NCBI GenBank assembly: GCA_038230215.1
Contig: JBBRNR010000002.1
Coordinates: 62,001-126,000 of the forward strand
Reading direction: 5' to 3'
DNA length: 64,000 bases
Source: DASVRZ01 sp038230215
Lineage (GTDB): Bacteria; Verrucomicrobiota; Verrucomicrobiia; Chthoniobacterales; DASVRZ01
Under the pieces are notes generated by a model that was not told where the DNA came from, did no database searches, and was given only the letters and a program-made list of their open reading frames with translations. Below are positions 53,047 through 61,441 of this stretch, one piece after another. Position 1 is the first letter of the stretch. Each line of letters opens with the position of its first letter. Position numbers and translations under genes: made by a program.

Positions 53047-53241
53047 CTAGCCCAGGGTGATCGTCGCTGGCGCACTCGCAGCACTATCGCCCGCCTCGTT
53101 ATGCGCCACAATCGTCACCGTCAACAGTTTCGCCAGGGGCAAACCGGGGATCACCGTTTGATCGTCATACCAAAGTGGGCTCTCATCAGGGAGCGGGAGC
53201 TGGGTGAGCTCATTGCGCAGCTCCGTCAAGCGCGTGCGCAT
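53047..53241 (-). pseudogene. Short fragment resembling the end of a fibronectin-III-like protein
   Basis: A 64-codon frame (ATG 53241) ends VTIVAHNEAGDSAASAPATI followed by TLG and stop. The pattern AxNxAGxSxxS is the usual last strand of a fibronectin type III-like module. The N-terminal part is a short helix (RTRLTELRNELTQLP). The frame stays open upstream only to a stop just beyond the 3' end of the PEP-CTERM gene. It may be a remnant of a surface protein or a real small gene. Confidence 0.35.
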
Positions 53242-53274
53242 CGCAACCAGAGCGGCATCGAGTGGACGTGAAAG

Positions 53275-55737
53275 TTATTCGAGTGAGGGCGCGGTTGCCT
53301 TCCTCCGCTGCCAGCATAGAACAAACAATCCCCCTAACGCCAAAAGCGCGGGAGCGCTGGGTTCGGGAACGGATGTGAGGTTTACGCTTACCGTGTTCGA
53401 GTCGACACTGAAATTACCGGCCCAACCAGCAGCGGTGGCAGTCGGGGAGAAGCCAAACATCGACGCAGTCAAAGGGGTGCCGAATGTTTGCACATTCATC
53501 AAAGTGTAGTTGGTGCCCGTCATCGCGCCGCCAAGGTTCTGGAAGTCGAAAAGAAATGCTCCGTTCGACAGGCTGAACGAATTCACCGGGTTGGTGATCG
53601 TCCACAAATCCTGCACACTGAGGCCGACGCCGAAGCGGACGGTGAGTGCCTGTCCTGAAAATGCGGTAGTCGAGTACGATGTAGTCGTTAAAGTGGCCGC
53701 GCTGTTTCCGCCGATATCGAGGGTGGAGGCGGAAGACAACGAAAGACTCGACAATGTGCCGGATGCGACCAGCGTTCCACCTTGCAACGTGACATCTCCC
53801 GAGGTCGGGCTCGGCAAGATCACGGAGCCTTGGCTGACGGAGATGCTGCCTGCGGCTGGATTTGTCAGTGTGAGTGAGCCAGCGCCGGTTTTGGAAATGC
53901 CTGCCGCATTCGTTCCAGAAAAAGTGAGGTCGAAGCCTGCGGTATCAATCGTGCCGACGAAGTTGGTGCCACGGGTGAAGTTTTTTGAGGAACTGAATGA
54001 TTGCGCAGCTTTTAGTGTACCGCCGTTGAACTCAATGGTAGTTCCCGTGCCCAAATTAGCATCGGAGGAGACGACCAGCGTGCCTTGATCGATCGCAGTA
54101 ATGCCGCTGTAGGTGTTCGCACCTGTCAGTGTGAGCACTCCTGCGCCGCTTTTCGTCAATCCCGTATTGGCGACTGTTTCTGCGATGTTAGAGGAAATCG
54201 TCAGCGCATTTCGATTCGTCACCACCAGTTCTCCCGTCGCATCGGCGCTGATGGTGCCATTTTGGATTTGGCTGGCTGCGGTGCCACTGGTGAGGATGCC
54301 GCCATCGCCGAACGTCAGAGTATTGCTGGCACCCACGTCCAGAATGCCAGTAGATCCGCTGCTGTTCTGCATGTTCAGCGTAGCTACTTGCGTCGAGGCG
54401 GCCAGAGTCGTTATCCCGCCACCGGTGATCTTCACGTGATCGGTGATAAGTGCGGTATTGATGTTGGATTGATAAGTGGCCAGCGCATCCACGCGCCCAT
54501 CGCCGCCCACGGTCGACCATTCATTTCCTGCAGTCGCGTAGGTGCCCACGAGGCCGAAGCTATCGTTAGCCATGCCGGTCCATTTCGACCGCCCGTTTCC
54601 AACGAAATCAATTGTTCCGTGGCTCTGGCGGGTCGCGTTGGAAAAGGTGAGCAATGAAGCGGCCGCGCCTGGCTGGGTATTAGTGATGGATACTGCCCCG
54701 GCGAACTTCAGATTTCCGGTTACCTCCTCAACTGCGGTGGAGGCATTTCCAATAAATTTGAAGGCTCCGTTTTGCAGGGTGAGGTCGAGCGAATCGGAAA
54801 TCCGGTTTGCGTTGACTCCGGTGGAGTTATCCAACTGCAAAATGCCGCTTTGCTGGACAGTAACCGCGCTGTTCAGCGCAGAACCATTCTGGCTCAGAGA
54901 AAGCGTGGCCTGCTGAACGCTAGTGGCCCCTGAATAGGTATTTTGACCGGCGAGCGAGATGACCGTTGTTGGCACCGCGAAGACCGTTAGTGCCAGCTTG
55001 CCGCTGCCGTTATCCTGCATCACCCCGTTAAAGGTGGCCGCTTTACCGAGCGTCAGGGTGACGGTACGTGCCGTCGCGTTGGGCTGGACGACACCGCCCG
55101 ATACGCCACCTCCCGAAAGCGACTGGATAGAGACGTTGTTCGACGTTTGCCCGAGTGTTACCAGCACCCCGGGGCTATTAGCGAGCGTGACATCCGAGAA
55201 GAAGAGGGTGGAGTTTCCGCCAACCAAGTATTCGCCTTGATTAACGAGGACCCTGGGAAGGAAATTCGTGCCCGAGACAGTGAGCGTGCCTATACCGCTT
55301 TTTACCAATGTGGGAGTGTTGCCACCATTGGAACTTAAGGTCGAACTGATCGTCGCGGATTGGTTGGTGACGACATTGAAATTCGCTGCCGATGTATTGA
55401 TCCAACCGCTCTGAATCGTGTAACCGAGAGAGTTGAAAGTCAGGCTGTTTGCAGAGGGACCGGGAAATACGGAAGTCACCGTTCCGCCGGTCCCGGCGAA
55501 GATCGCATCGCTGTTGGCGCTCCAGGTAACGTTAGTTGTTCCATTCCACCAATCCGCAGTAGTTCCGGGATCCCAAGTGCCGCTGCCTCCATTACCGCCC
55601 ACTCCCCAAGTTAATTGTCCTGATGCAATCCCATTCCAAAACAAACCCATGAAAACTACGGCAACTGCGAGCCGCCGGTATTTTCCATACAAGCTGGAAG
55701 GATGCGTTGTTGGAAAATTATTGAGGAGGCTAGCCAT
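53275..55737 (-). CDS. Secreted protein with autotransporter-associated beta-strand repeats and PEP-CTERM tail
   Basis: The 820-residue protein has an N-terminal signal (RRLAVAVVFMGLFWNGIASG). A long Ser/Thr/Gly/Asn-rich region of beta-helical repeats includes LAGQNTYSGATSV and LTKSGAGVLTLTGANTYSG. The C-terminus is VPEPSAPALLALGGLFVLCW followed by QRRK, which is a PEP-CTERM signal: VPEP, a helix and a basic end. PEP-CTERM proteins are cleaved and anchored by an exosortase, which must be encoded elsewhere. The start at 55737 is chosen; an ATG 20 codons upstream gives an unlikely extension. It is monocistronic. Confidence 0.88.
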   Translation of the reverse strand: MASLLNNFPTTHPSSLYGKYRRLAVAVVFMGLFWNGIASGQLTWGVGGNGGSGTWDPGTTADWWNGTTNVTWSANSDAIFAGTGGTVTSVFPGPSANSLTFNSLGYTIQSGWINTSAANFNVVTNQSATISSTLSSNGGNTPTLVKSGIGTLTVSGTNFLPRVLVNQGEYLVGGNSTLFFSDVTLANSPGVLVTLGQTSNNVSIQSLSGGGVSGGVVQPNATARTVTLTLGKAATFNGVMQDNGSGKLALTVFAVPTTVISLAGQNTYSGATSVQQATLSLSQNGSALNSAVTVQQSGILQLDNSTGVNANRISDSLDLTLQNGAFKFIGNASTAVEEVTGNLKFAGAVSITNTQPGAAASLLTFSNATRQSHGTIDFVGNGRSKWTGMANDSFGLVGTYATAGNEWSTVGGDGRVDALATYQSNINTALITDHVKITGGGITTLAASTQVATLNMQNSSGSTGILDVGASNTLTFGDGGILTSGTAASQIQNGTISADATGELVVTNRNALTISSNIAETVANTGLTKSGAGVLTLTGANTYSGITAIDQGTLVVSSDANLGTGTTIEFNGGTLKAAQSFSSSKNFTRGTNFVGTIDTAGFDLTFSGTNAAGISKTGAGSLTLTNPAAGSISVSQGSVILPSPTSGDVTLQGGTLVASGTLSSLSLSSASTLDIGGNSAATLTTTSYSTTAFSGQALTVRFGVGLSVQDLWTITNPVNSFSLSNGAFLFDFQNLGGAMTGTNYTLMNVQTFGTPLTASMFGFSPTATAAGWAGNFSVDSNTVSVNLTSVPEPSAPALLALGGLFVLCWQRRKATAPSLE

Positions 55738-56069
55738 CGCAGATAGTGAATTTGATTTGGTTCTTGTCAAGAGCTGAGTCGGGGGATTTTGGCGCAAAGG
55801 TCTTCGATGGCGGTGATGACTTTCGTCGTCGGAATAAAGACTGGTTTGAGGGGTTTTCTTGCTGTCCGCTAACCTAAGGTGCAGACGTTATTTCTCCGCC
55901 TGCATGAACGCATTGTTTATCATTGCACCGCAAGTTTCCTTCGGAGACACGATTCCAGGATTTCGGGGACAGCATCCCGGCTCGCGTGATTGCAAGATTG
56001 AGAAGGTGAGTCACTCACGAAGAGGGTAGTTCGCTGCGCTGAGATGGCCAGGGGAGGGGACGAGCCCGA
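55738..56069. other. Intergenic stretch without a recognised gene
   Basis: About 330 bases separate the PEP-CTERM gene from the small lipoprotein gene. Two short frames were looked at: a 41-codon plus-strand frame starting MNALFIIAPQVSFG, and a minus-strand frame of about 30 codons ending KVITAIEDLCAKIPRLSS and stop near 55770. The latter looks like the tail of a protein but has no start or family match. The promoter of the PEP-CTERM gene should lie here. Confidence 0.4.
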
Positions 56070-56216
56070 TTACGGAGTGAAGACGGGGGCGAGGGGAGGC
56101 TTTACGATGTAGCCCTCGGCGACGACGTGGTCGCCTTCTTTGATCGTGCGCTGTGTGAGGCAGCCGCTGGTGCAGAGGGCGATGAGGAGGCAGAGGAGGG
56201 CGGCGGGTCGGGTCAT
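56070..56216 (-). CDS. 48-residue lipoprotein
   Basis: A short frame starts MTRPAALLCLLIALCTSGCL, a complete lipoprotein signal with lipobox CTSGC (Cys19), and ends TQRTIKEGDHVVAEGYIVKP plus nine residues. The mature part is only about 30 residues. It follows folA on the same strand 79 bases downstream. No known family is recognised. The lipobox is strong evidence that this short gene is real. Confidence 0.6.
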   Translation of the reverse strand: MTRPAALLCLLIALCTSGCLTQRTIKEGDHVVAEGYIVKPPLAPVFTP

Positions 56217-56295
56217 GGCATTCTGTATTCGGGTGTCGGGGCCAGTCAGCGTGTATCGGGTGAATGTGGAGGGGCCGCTAGAGGTGCGAACCGAC

Positions 56296-56760
56296 CTAGC
56301 GGGTGTAGTGCAGAATCTGGAACGTCTCGGTTTCGCGGATGATGGAAACGTTGGGGAAATCGAACTCGAAGAGGGGCATGTAGGTGTCGCCCTCGGCGTC
56401 GGTTTTCAGTTGGGTGAGATAGATATCTGCGCAGCGTGGGAGCATTTGCGCGTAGATTTCGCTGCCGCCGACGATGTAGAGCGGTGTTTCATCGGAGTTC
56501 CATTCGAATGTGGCGAGGTCGCGGATCATTTCCACGCCGGCGATCTCGGCGGTGCGGGAGACGACGTAGGTGCGGCGGCCAGGCAGGGGGCGTCCGATGG
56601 AGTCGTAGGTTTTGCGGCCCATGAGGAGGGCGGCACCCATGGTGCGTTCTTTGAACCAGCGGAGGTCTTCGGGCAGGTGCCAAGGGATGGTGCCGTTCGC
56701 GCCAATGACGCGGTTGCGCGACATGGCGACGATGGCGGAAAGGTTGGAAGCGAAAGACAT
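56296..56760 (-). CDS. folA: Dihydrofolate reductase
   Basis: The 154-residue enzyme shows LSAIVAMSRNRVIGANGTIP, WHLPEDLRWFKERTMG, GRKTYDSIGRPLPGRRTYVVSR-type blocks, LYIVGGSEIYAQML and the D-x-Y-L-T strand (ADIYLTQL). It reduces dihydrofolate to tetrahydrofolate using NADPH, replenishing the cofactor oxidised by ThyA. The thyA gene is directly upstream on the same strand, a classical pairing, with a 24-bp triplication in the gap. Confidence 0.96.
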   Translation of the reverse strand: MSFASNLSAIVAMSRNRVIGANGTIPWHLPEDLRWFKERTMGAALLMGRKTYDSIGRPLPGRRTYVVSRTAEIAGVEMIRDLATFEWNSDETPLYIVGGSEIYAQMLPRCADIYLTQLKTDAEGDTYMPLFEFDFPNVSIIRETETFQILHYTR

Positions 56761-56771
56761 TGGAGTTAGAT

Positions 56772-56843
56772 TGCGATAGGCGCCTTGGTTTTAAACGGCG
56801 ATGGGCGCCTTGGTTTAGACGGCGATGGGCGCCTTGATCGCCG
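56772..56843. repeat. Three tandem 24-bp copies at the thyA 3' end
   Basis: Units 56772-56795, 56796-56819 and 56820-56843 are about 24 bases each and share GGCGATGGGCGCCTTG (first copy GCGATAGGCGCCTTG). Read on the minus strand, each copy carries the last codons of thyA (KAPIAV or similar). The first two copies read by the ribosome also carry a stop codon. The third-read copy has drifted. This is a local duplication of the gene end. Confidence 0.85.
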
Positions 56844-57609
56844 GATGCGGGTCGTAGTTTTCCAAGGTGAAATCCTCGTAGCGGAAGGCGAAAATGTCTT
56901 TTACGGCGGAGTTCAATTGCATTCTAGGCAGCGGACGCGGTTCGCGGGAAAGCTGCTGGTGGACTTGGTCGAGGTGGTTTTTATAGATGTGCAGATCGCC
57001 AAAGGTGTGGACGAAGGTCCCGGGCTGAAGATCGGTGACTTGGGCGATCATCATGAGGAGGAGGGCGTAGCTGGCGATGTTGAAGGGGACGCCGAGAAAG
57101 AGATCGGCGCTGCGTTGGTAGAGCTGGCAGTGAAGTTTTCCCTCCATGACGACGAATTGAAAGAGCGCGTGGCACGGCGGGAGGGCCATTTGCTCGACTT
57201 CGCCGGGGTTCCAGGCGGAAACGATGAGGCGCCGGCTGTCGGGGTTGCGGCGGATTTGTTCGACGACGTTGGCGATCTGGTCGATGTGGCGTCCGTCGCT
57301 GGTGATCCAGTCGCGCCATTGGGCTCCGTAAACGCGGCCGAGATCGCCGTTTTCGTCGGCCCATTCGTCCCAGATCGTGACTTTGTTTTCGCGCAAATAC
57401 CCGACATTGGTGCTGCCTTGGAGAAACCAGAGTAGCTCGTGGATAATGGAGCGCAGGTGGACTTTTTTCGTGGTTAACAAGGGGAATCCGTCGGCCAGAT
57501 CAAAGCGGGCTTGCGCTCCAAAGACGGAGAGCGTGCCCGTGCCGGTGCGATCTTCCTTGGCGATGCCTGTTTCCAGAACGAGCCGCAATAAATCGAGATA
57601 AGCCTTCAT
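56815..57609 (-). CDS. thyA: Thymidylate synthase
   Basis: The 264-residue enzyme, the same length as E. coli ThyA, methylates dUMP to dTMP with methylene-tetrahydrofolate. It shows DRTGTGTLSVFG, the nucleophile Cys in LPPCHALFQF, DLFLGVPFNIASYALL and HIYKNHLDQVHQQL. The start is ATG 57609. Its last codons and stop are repeated twice more downstream. It probably shares a transcript with folA. Confidence 0.97.
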   Translation of the reverse strand: MKAYLDLLRLVLETGIAKEDRTGTGTLSVFGAQARFDLADGFPLLTTKKVHLRSIIHELLWFLQGSTNVGYLRENKVTIWDEWADENGDLGRVYGAQWRDWITSDGRHIDQIANVVEQIRRNPDSRRLIVSAWNPGEVEQMALPPCHALFQFVVMEGKLHCQLYQRSADLFLGVPFNIASYALLLMMIAQVTDLQPGTFVHTFGDLHIYKNHLDQVHQQLSREPRPLPRMQLNSAVKDIFAFRYEDFTLENYDPHPAIKAPIAV

Positions 57610-57621
57610 AATTACATTCGC

Positions 57622-58713
57622 TTAGGCCGCCACCGCCGGGCCTTCCGGCAGAGCCGCACTGAGGTCCACATGGCGCAATTCCACCTCGCGTCCGATGCGG
57701 GCGCTTTCGTAGATCGCGTCGAGGATGCGCATGATTTCCACACCATCACTCGCGCCGCCCTCGGGTTGGAAATCCTCCCAGATTGATCGCAAAAAATACG
57801 ACTGCGCCGTCTCGCTGGTCTCGGGATATTTCAGCGGCACTGTCTTCACCATCGCGCCGTTTTGCTCATTGAAAATGCAGACACTGGTGTCGCGATAGTC
57901 GTAAGTCACGCTGGAGAGTCCGCCTTTTGTGCCGCTCATTTCGAGATAAATTTTCTCCCGCTCCTCGAAGTTCAGCGCCCAACTGACTTCCAATACCATG
58001 CTCGATCCGTCGTCGAAACGAATCAAAGCCGAGGCCAGATCCTCCACATCAAACTCCTTCTGCTGCTCCTTCGCCAGTGCCTGCCCGATGTGCGCAAACG
58101 TGCTCGCGGAAACGGTTACAACCTTGGGATTACCGATCAGCCAGCGCGCCAGATCGAGCATGTGCACGCCGAGATCAATCAACGGACCACCGCCGCTCAT
58201 TTTTTTCTGACCAAACCACCCACCGAACCGTGGCATCCCGCGCATCCGCCGCCAGCCCGCGCTCGCGTAATAGACCGTGCCGAGCGTGCCGCCCTGGATC
58301 ACGTTGCGGAAATACTGATGCTCCGGGCGAAAGCGCTGGTTGAAATGAATCATGAATTTGCGCCCCGACGTGCGCACTTTTTCCCTCATCAGCTCGGCTT
58401 CGGCGGTGTTCATTGCCATCGGCTTCTCGCACATCACATGCAGGCCGCGATCCAGCGCTGCAAGAGTCATGTCCTTGTGAAGAAAATTGGGCACCGCCAG
58501 CGACACGGCGTCGATGTCGGCTTTGGCGATGAATTCCTCGAAACTCGTGAACCGCTGAGGGATGGAAAACTCATTTCCGATCTTCTCCAGGAGAGTGACG
58601 TTCAGATCGCAGACGGCCTGGCAGACGCAGTTCTCCACTTTCTTATAGTTCAGCAAATGCTCGCGGCCCATGCTGAGGCCGACCACGCCGATCTTGAGAG
58701 GTTTATCTGACAT
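57622..58713 (-). CDS. Gfo/Idh/MocA family NAD(P)-dependent oxidoreductase
   Basis: The 363-residue enzyme has a Rossmann N-terminus (KIGVVGLSMGREHLLNYKKV; the family motif is usually GxGxxG, here GLSMG). It continues VSLAVPNFLHKDMTLAALDR, the catalytic EKPMAMNTAEAELM, HFNQRFRPEHQYFRN, and the C-terminal GGGPLIDLGVHMLDLARWLI. These are sugar or inositol dehydrogenases; substrate not predictable. The start at 58713 (MSDKPLKIG) fits the domain; upstream in-frame residues are Arg-rich. It lies 12 bases upstream of thyA and may be co-transcribed with it. Confidence 0.92.
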   Translation of the reverse strand: MSDKPLKIGVVGLSMGREHLLNYKKVENCVCQAVCDLNVTLLEKIGNEFSIPQRFTSFEEFIAKADIDAVSLAVPNFLHKDMTLAALDRGLHVMCEKPMAMNTAEAELMREKVRTSGRKFMIHFNQRFRPEHQYFRNVIQGGTLGTVYYASAGWRRMRGMPRFGGWFGQKKMSGGGPLIDLGVHMLDLARWLIGNPKVVTVSASTFAHIGQALAKEQQKEFDVEDLASALIRFDDGSSMVLEVSWALNFEEREKIYLEMSGTKGGLSSVTYDYRDTSVCIFNEQNGAMVKTVPLKYPETSETAQSYFLRSIWEDFQPEGGASDGVEIMRILDAIYESARIGREVELRHVDLSAALPEGPAVAA

Positions 58714-58812
58714 GCAGGCGTTACGATGCACCAAGAGTCGAGTGAGAGACAAGTCTGGGGCTGCATAATTCCGTTCCTTGTCTTTTTCCGCAGAGTCCCT
58801 TTCAATCAACGG

Positions 58813-59610
58813 ATGGACCCGCAACCGCTGCTTATCGACACGCAAAACCTGCCCGACCAGCGGAAGATCGCCATCGACCGCGTCGGCATCACGAATTTGC
58901 GCTACCCGCTACAGATTCGAGACCGGGGCCACAGCCTGCAAAGCACCGTCGCGACCTGCGCATTGACCGTCGATTTGCCCCACCAGTTTAAGGGCACCCA
59001 TATGAGCCGCTTCGTAGAGGTGCTGAATGCCCACGGACCCGTCTTGCATGTCGAAAACATCCACGAAATCCTCCAGACCCTCGTCGCGCGGTTGCACTCG
59101 GAAAAGGCGCACGTCGAGTTTGCCTTCCCGTATTTTATCGAGAAAAAAGCTCCCGTCACCGCCGCACCGGGCTTGATGGACTACGAGGTGAAGTTCAACG
59201 CCAGCTACGAAAATGGCCGCGTCGATTTCGTGGTCACGGTCATCGTTTTAGTCACCACGCTCTGCCCGTGCTCCAAGGCGATCTCGGCCCACGGAGCGCA
59301 TAATCAGCGTGGAAAAGTGACCTTGGCCGTGCGCTCCAGACATCCCATTTGGATCGAGGATCTCATCGCTCTGGTCGAGACCTGCGCCAGCAGCGAACTC
59401 TACAGCGTGTTAAAACGTCCCGACGAAAAAGCCGTGACCGAACGCGCCTACGACAACCCGGTTTTCGTCGAAGATCTCGTCCGCAACATCGCCGCACGCT
59501 CGAACCTCGACCCGAACATCACCTGGTATCGCGTCGAGGCCGAGAACTATGAATCCATCCACAGCCACAACGCCTACGCACTGATCGAGAAGCCGCCGAT
59601 TTCCATGTAA
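58813..59610 (+). CDS. folE2: GTP cyclohydrolase FolE2
   Basis: The 265-residue protein belongs to the COG1469 (FolE2/MptA) type of GTP cyclohydrolase I: RKIAIDRVGITNLRYPLQI, VDLPHQFKGTHMSRFVE, VTTLCPCSKAISAHGAHNQRG with the conserved Cys, and SVLKRPDEKAVTERAYDNPV. It makes dihydroneopterin triphosphate for folate and does not resemble classical FolE. The start at 58813 (MDPQPL) is chosen; a longer frame begins at 58726. It diverges from the oxidoreductase and faces the same direction as the next exported gene. Confidence 0.93.
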   Translation: MDPQPLLIDTQNLPDQRKIAIDRVGITNLRYPLQIRDRGHSLQSTVATCALTVDLPHQFKGTHMSRFVEVLNAHGPVLHVENIHEILQTLVARLHSEKAHVEFAFPYFIEKKAPVTAAPGLMDYEVKFNASYENGRVDFVVTVIVLVTTLCPCSKAISAHGAHNQRGKVTLAVRSRHPIWIEDLIALVETCASSELYSVLKRPDEKAVTERAYDNPVFVEDLVRNIAARSNLDPNITWYRVEAENYESIHSHNAYALIEKPPISM

Positions 59611-59613
59611 CTC

Positions 59614-60369
59614 GTGTCTCGTTTTTCAAAAATCTTCGTTGGCGCAGGCATCGTCGTCTTCTGGGTGGTAATGACCGGCTGGCTCGGGCGCACGACATGG
59701 AACGACGGCAACGCCCCATTTTCGGACATGCCGCCACAGCTCGTTTTCCGGCAGGTGCTGAAGCATGAGGTCGCCTCCAGTCTGGGGATTTATCGTGGAC
59801 AAAAGCGTGTCGGCACGGTCAACGTCACACCGGTCCACAACCCGTCGGACTCCGTGAGCCTCGACGGCAACATCATCATTCCTCAGGACGGTGGCAGGCC
59901 CGAGACTTATAGTTTCTCGCTGCGATTCGACCTGGAGCACACTCAGTTGCATCCCGAGACGATCAGCCTCCGACTCAGTCGCCGCCAGCCTCCACTGAAT
60001 GCCCTCATCGAAGTCCTGCTCGCCGCGCAAAAAGTTCGCTACAACATCCGCAACGGCGACCTCGATCTCGGCATGCAGGAGCTGCCGTTGTCCGGTGGCG
60101 GGCTCACCACATTCGCTCCCGCCCTGGCCGGTCTGCCGCCCATGCCTATGGATCCCCAGGCTTTGCTGCAAACTCTCGAAAGCCAGGCGAACCGCGCCAG
60201 CTTCGTCATCCGGGGCGAGCGCATGGATGGTTATCGGGTAAAAATCTCCGGCGCCGGCCTCACCGCCACCGCGACTTTGGGCCAGCTCGGCGAGATATTC
60301 GTTCTTCGCACCAGCACCGAATATCACTTGTTAGCCGACGGCCTCGACACGAAGAAATATCTCCCGTGA
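59614..60369 (+). CDS. Hypothetical protein with N-terminal membrane anchor
   Basis: The 251-residue protein starts at GTG 59614, three bases after folE2, so it is translationally close to it. One N-terminal helix (FVGAGIVVFWVVMTGWLG) is followed by a soluble beta-rich domain of about 210 residues, with blocks IYRGQKRVGTVNVTPV, IIPQDGGRPETYSFSLRFDL and SGAGLTATATLGQLGE. No family was recognised. It is likely an anchored periplasmic protein; role unknown. Confidence 0.7.
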   Translation: MSRFSKIFVGAGIVVFWVVMTGWLGRTTWNDGNAPFSDMPPQLVFRQVLKHEVASSLGIYRGQKRVGTVNVTPVHNPSDSVSLDGNIIIPQDGGRPETYSFSLRFDLEHTQLHPETISLRLSRRQPPLNALIEVLLAAQKVRYNIRNGDLDLGMQELPLSGGGLTTFAPALAGLPPMPMDPQALLQTLESQANRASFVIRGERMDGYRVKISGAGLTATATLGQLGEIFVLRTSTEYHLLADGLDTKKYLP

Positions 60370-60470
60370 GTCGAGTTAGGTTTCCCTCTGGGTGGACCGG
60401 AGTTCCATTTAAATCAGAACGGATGGAAAAAAAGCTTGTCTGCCCCCAAATCCTGCCTAAAAGAAACGCC

Positions 60471-61277
60471 ATGACTCCCAAGTTTCTCGGCGCGTGTTTT
60501 CTTTTGGTTACCAGTATTAGCGTGCTTGCCTCCGCCCCTGATCTGGATCACGACGGCATCCCCAACCGCTTCGACCGCGATGTGGACAACGATGGCATTC
60601 CAAATAGCCTCGACCGGAATATCGACGGAGGTTTTTGCCGCAAAGGTCCATTAAAGGGCCACTACATCGGCGATCACATGAACAATAATTCCGTTCATGA
60701 GCACGACATGGACGGGGATGGCATTGTCAACTCGCGCGACACCGACATGGATGGCGATGGCATACGCAACGAAAATGACACCGACGCCAATGGCGATGGG
60801 ATTGAAGACTCACTGGAGAGTGGTGATCTAACAAAAAGTGGGTCGGGAACCCTCACCATAAGCGGCGGGACACTCACTCTGGACGGAAATAATACCTATA
60901 CTGGTGCCACGGCCATTATTGCCGGTCTATTAGATACCACAGGAGTCATCGTAAATAATACGCGAGTCACCGATACCCAGACCACCTTGAATACCACAGC
61001 GAGCACCGGCACGCAGACTATCTTCGATAACACTGGAAATATCAGCTCCCAACCCCCCTTACTCTTGAACAATGGCTTCAATGGCACCATTACGATCACC
61101 AGTCCCATTACCTTCGAGGTCACGGCCGACATGATTGCCAACGGAACCACCATTTCCCTGTCCGAGGACTGGACAACTCTTGGCGGCATCCTAGTTTATC
61201 TAGGTACCAGTTATACGACCAACGCCGATATCATTGCGGCAGGCTTGCCCGTGACTTTCACGCCAGCGTCGAATTAA
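60471..61277 (+). CDS. Secreted protein with Asp-rich calcium-type repeats and beta-strand repeat
   Basis: The 268-residue protein has a signal (FLGACFLLVTSISVLASA). About five Asp-rich repeats follow (DHDGIPNRFDRDVDNDGIPN, then DMDGDGIVNSRDTDMDGDGI and DANGDGIEDS) that resemble thrombospondin type 3 calcium motifs. Then LTKSGSGTLTISGGTLTLDG NNTYTGATAI (split here) closely resembles the autotransporter-associated strand of the protein at 53275-55737. No anchor is seen at the C-terminus. The start at 60471 is chosen because it gives the signal peptide. Confidence 0.75.
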   Translation: MTPKFLGACFLLVTSISVLASAPDLDHDGIPNRFDRDVDNDGIPNSLDRNIDGGFCRKGPLKGHYIGDHMNNNSVHEHDMDGDGIVNSRDTDMDGDGIRNENDTDANGDGIEDSLESGDLTKSGSGTLTISGGTLTLDGNNTYTGATAIIAGLLDTTGVIVNNTRVTDTQTTLNTTASTGTQTIFDNTGNISSQPPLLLNNGFNGTITITSPITFEVTADMIANGTTISLSEDWTTLGGILVYLGTSYTTNADIIAAGLPVTFTPASN

Positions 61278-61441
61278 GAAAAAATTCCACAGCAAGGTAG
61301 AACAGGCTTCCAGCTTGTTTAAAGCGACGTGCGGCTTCCTCAAGCCTAGTAGTCGTGAAACTCACATTTCGCACAGCCAAACCGGGTGAGATGAACGAAT
61401 AGTTTAGGGCTATCAGTTTGAGCCTGATATCCACCTCAGCT
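61278..61441. other. Short intergenic region before the PRC-barrel gene
   Basis: About 160 bases with no gene. A weak imperfect hairpin AACAGGCTTCCAGCTTGTT lies near 61308 and could be a poor terminator for the preceding gene. The rest probably holds the promoter of the PRC-barrel gene; no clear -10/-35 pair is claimed. Confidence 0.35.

Noticed and set aside
53510..55240. Several plus-strand frames opposite the PEP-CTERM gene
   Set aside because: They are antisense to a long repeat-rich gene with signal peptide and PEP-CTERM tail, and have no domain.
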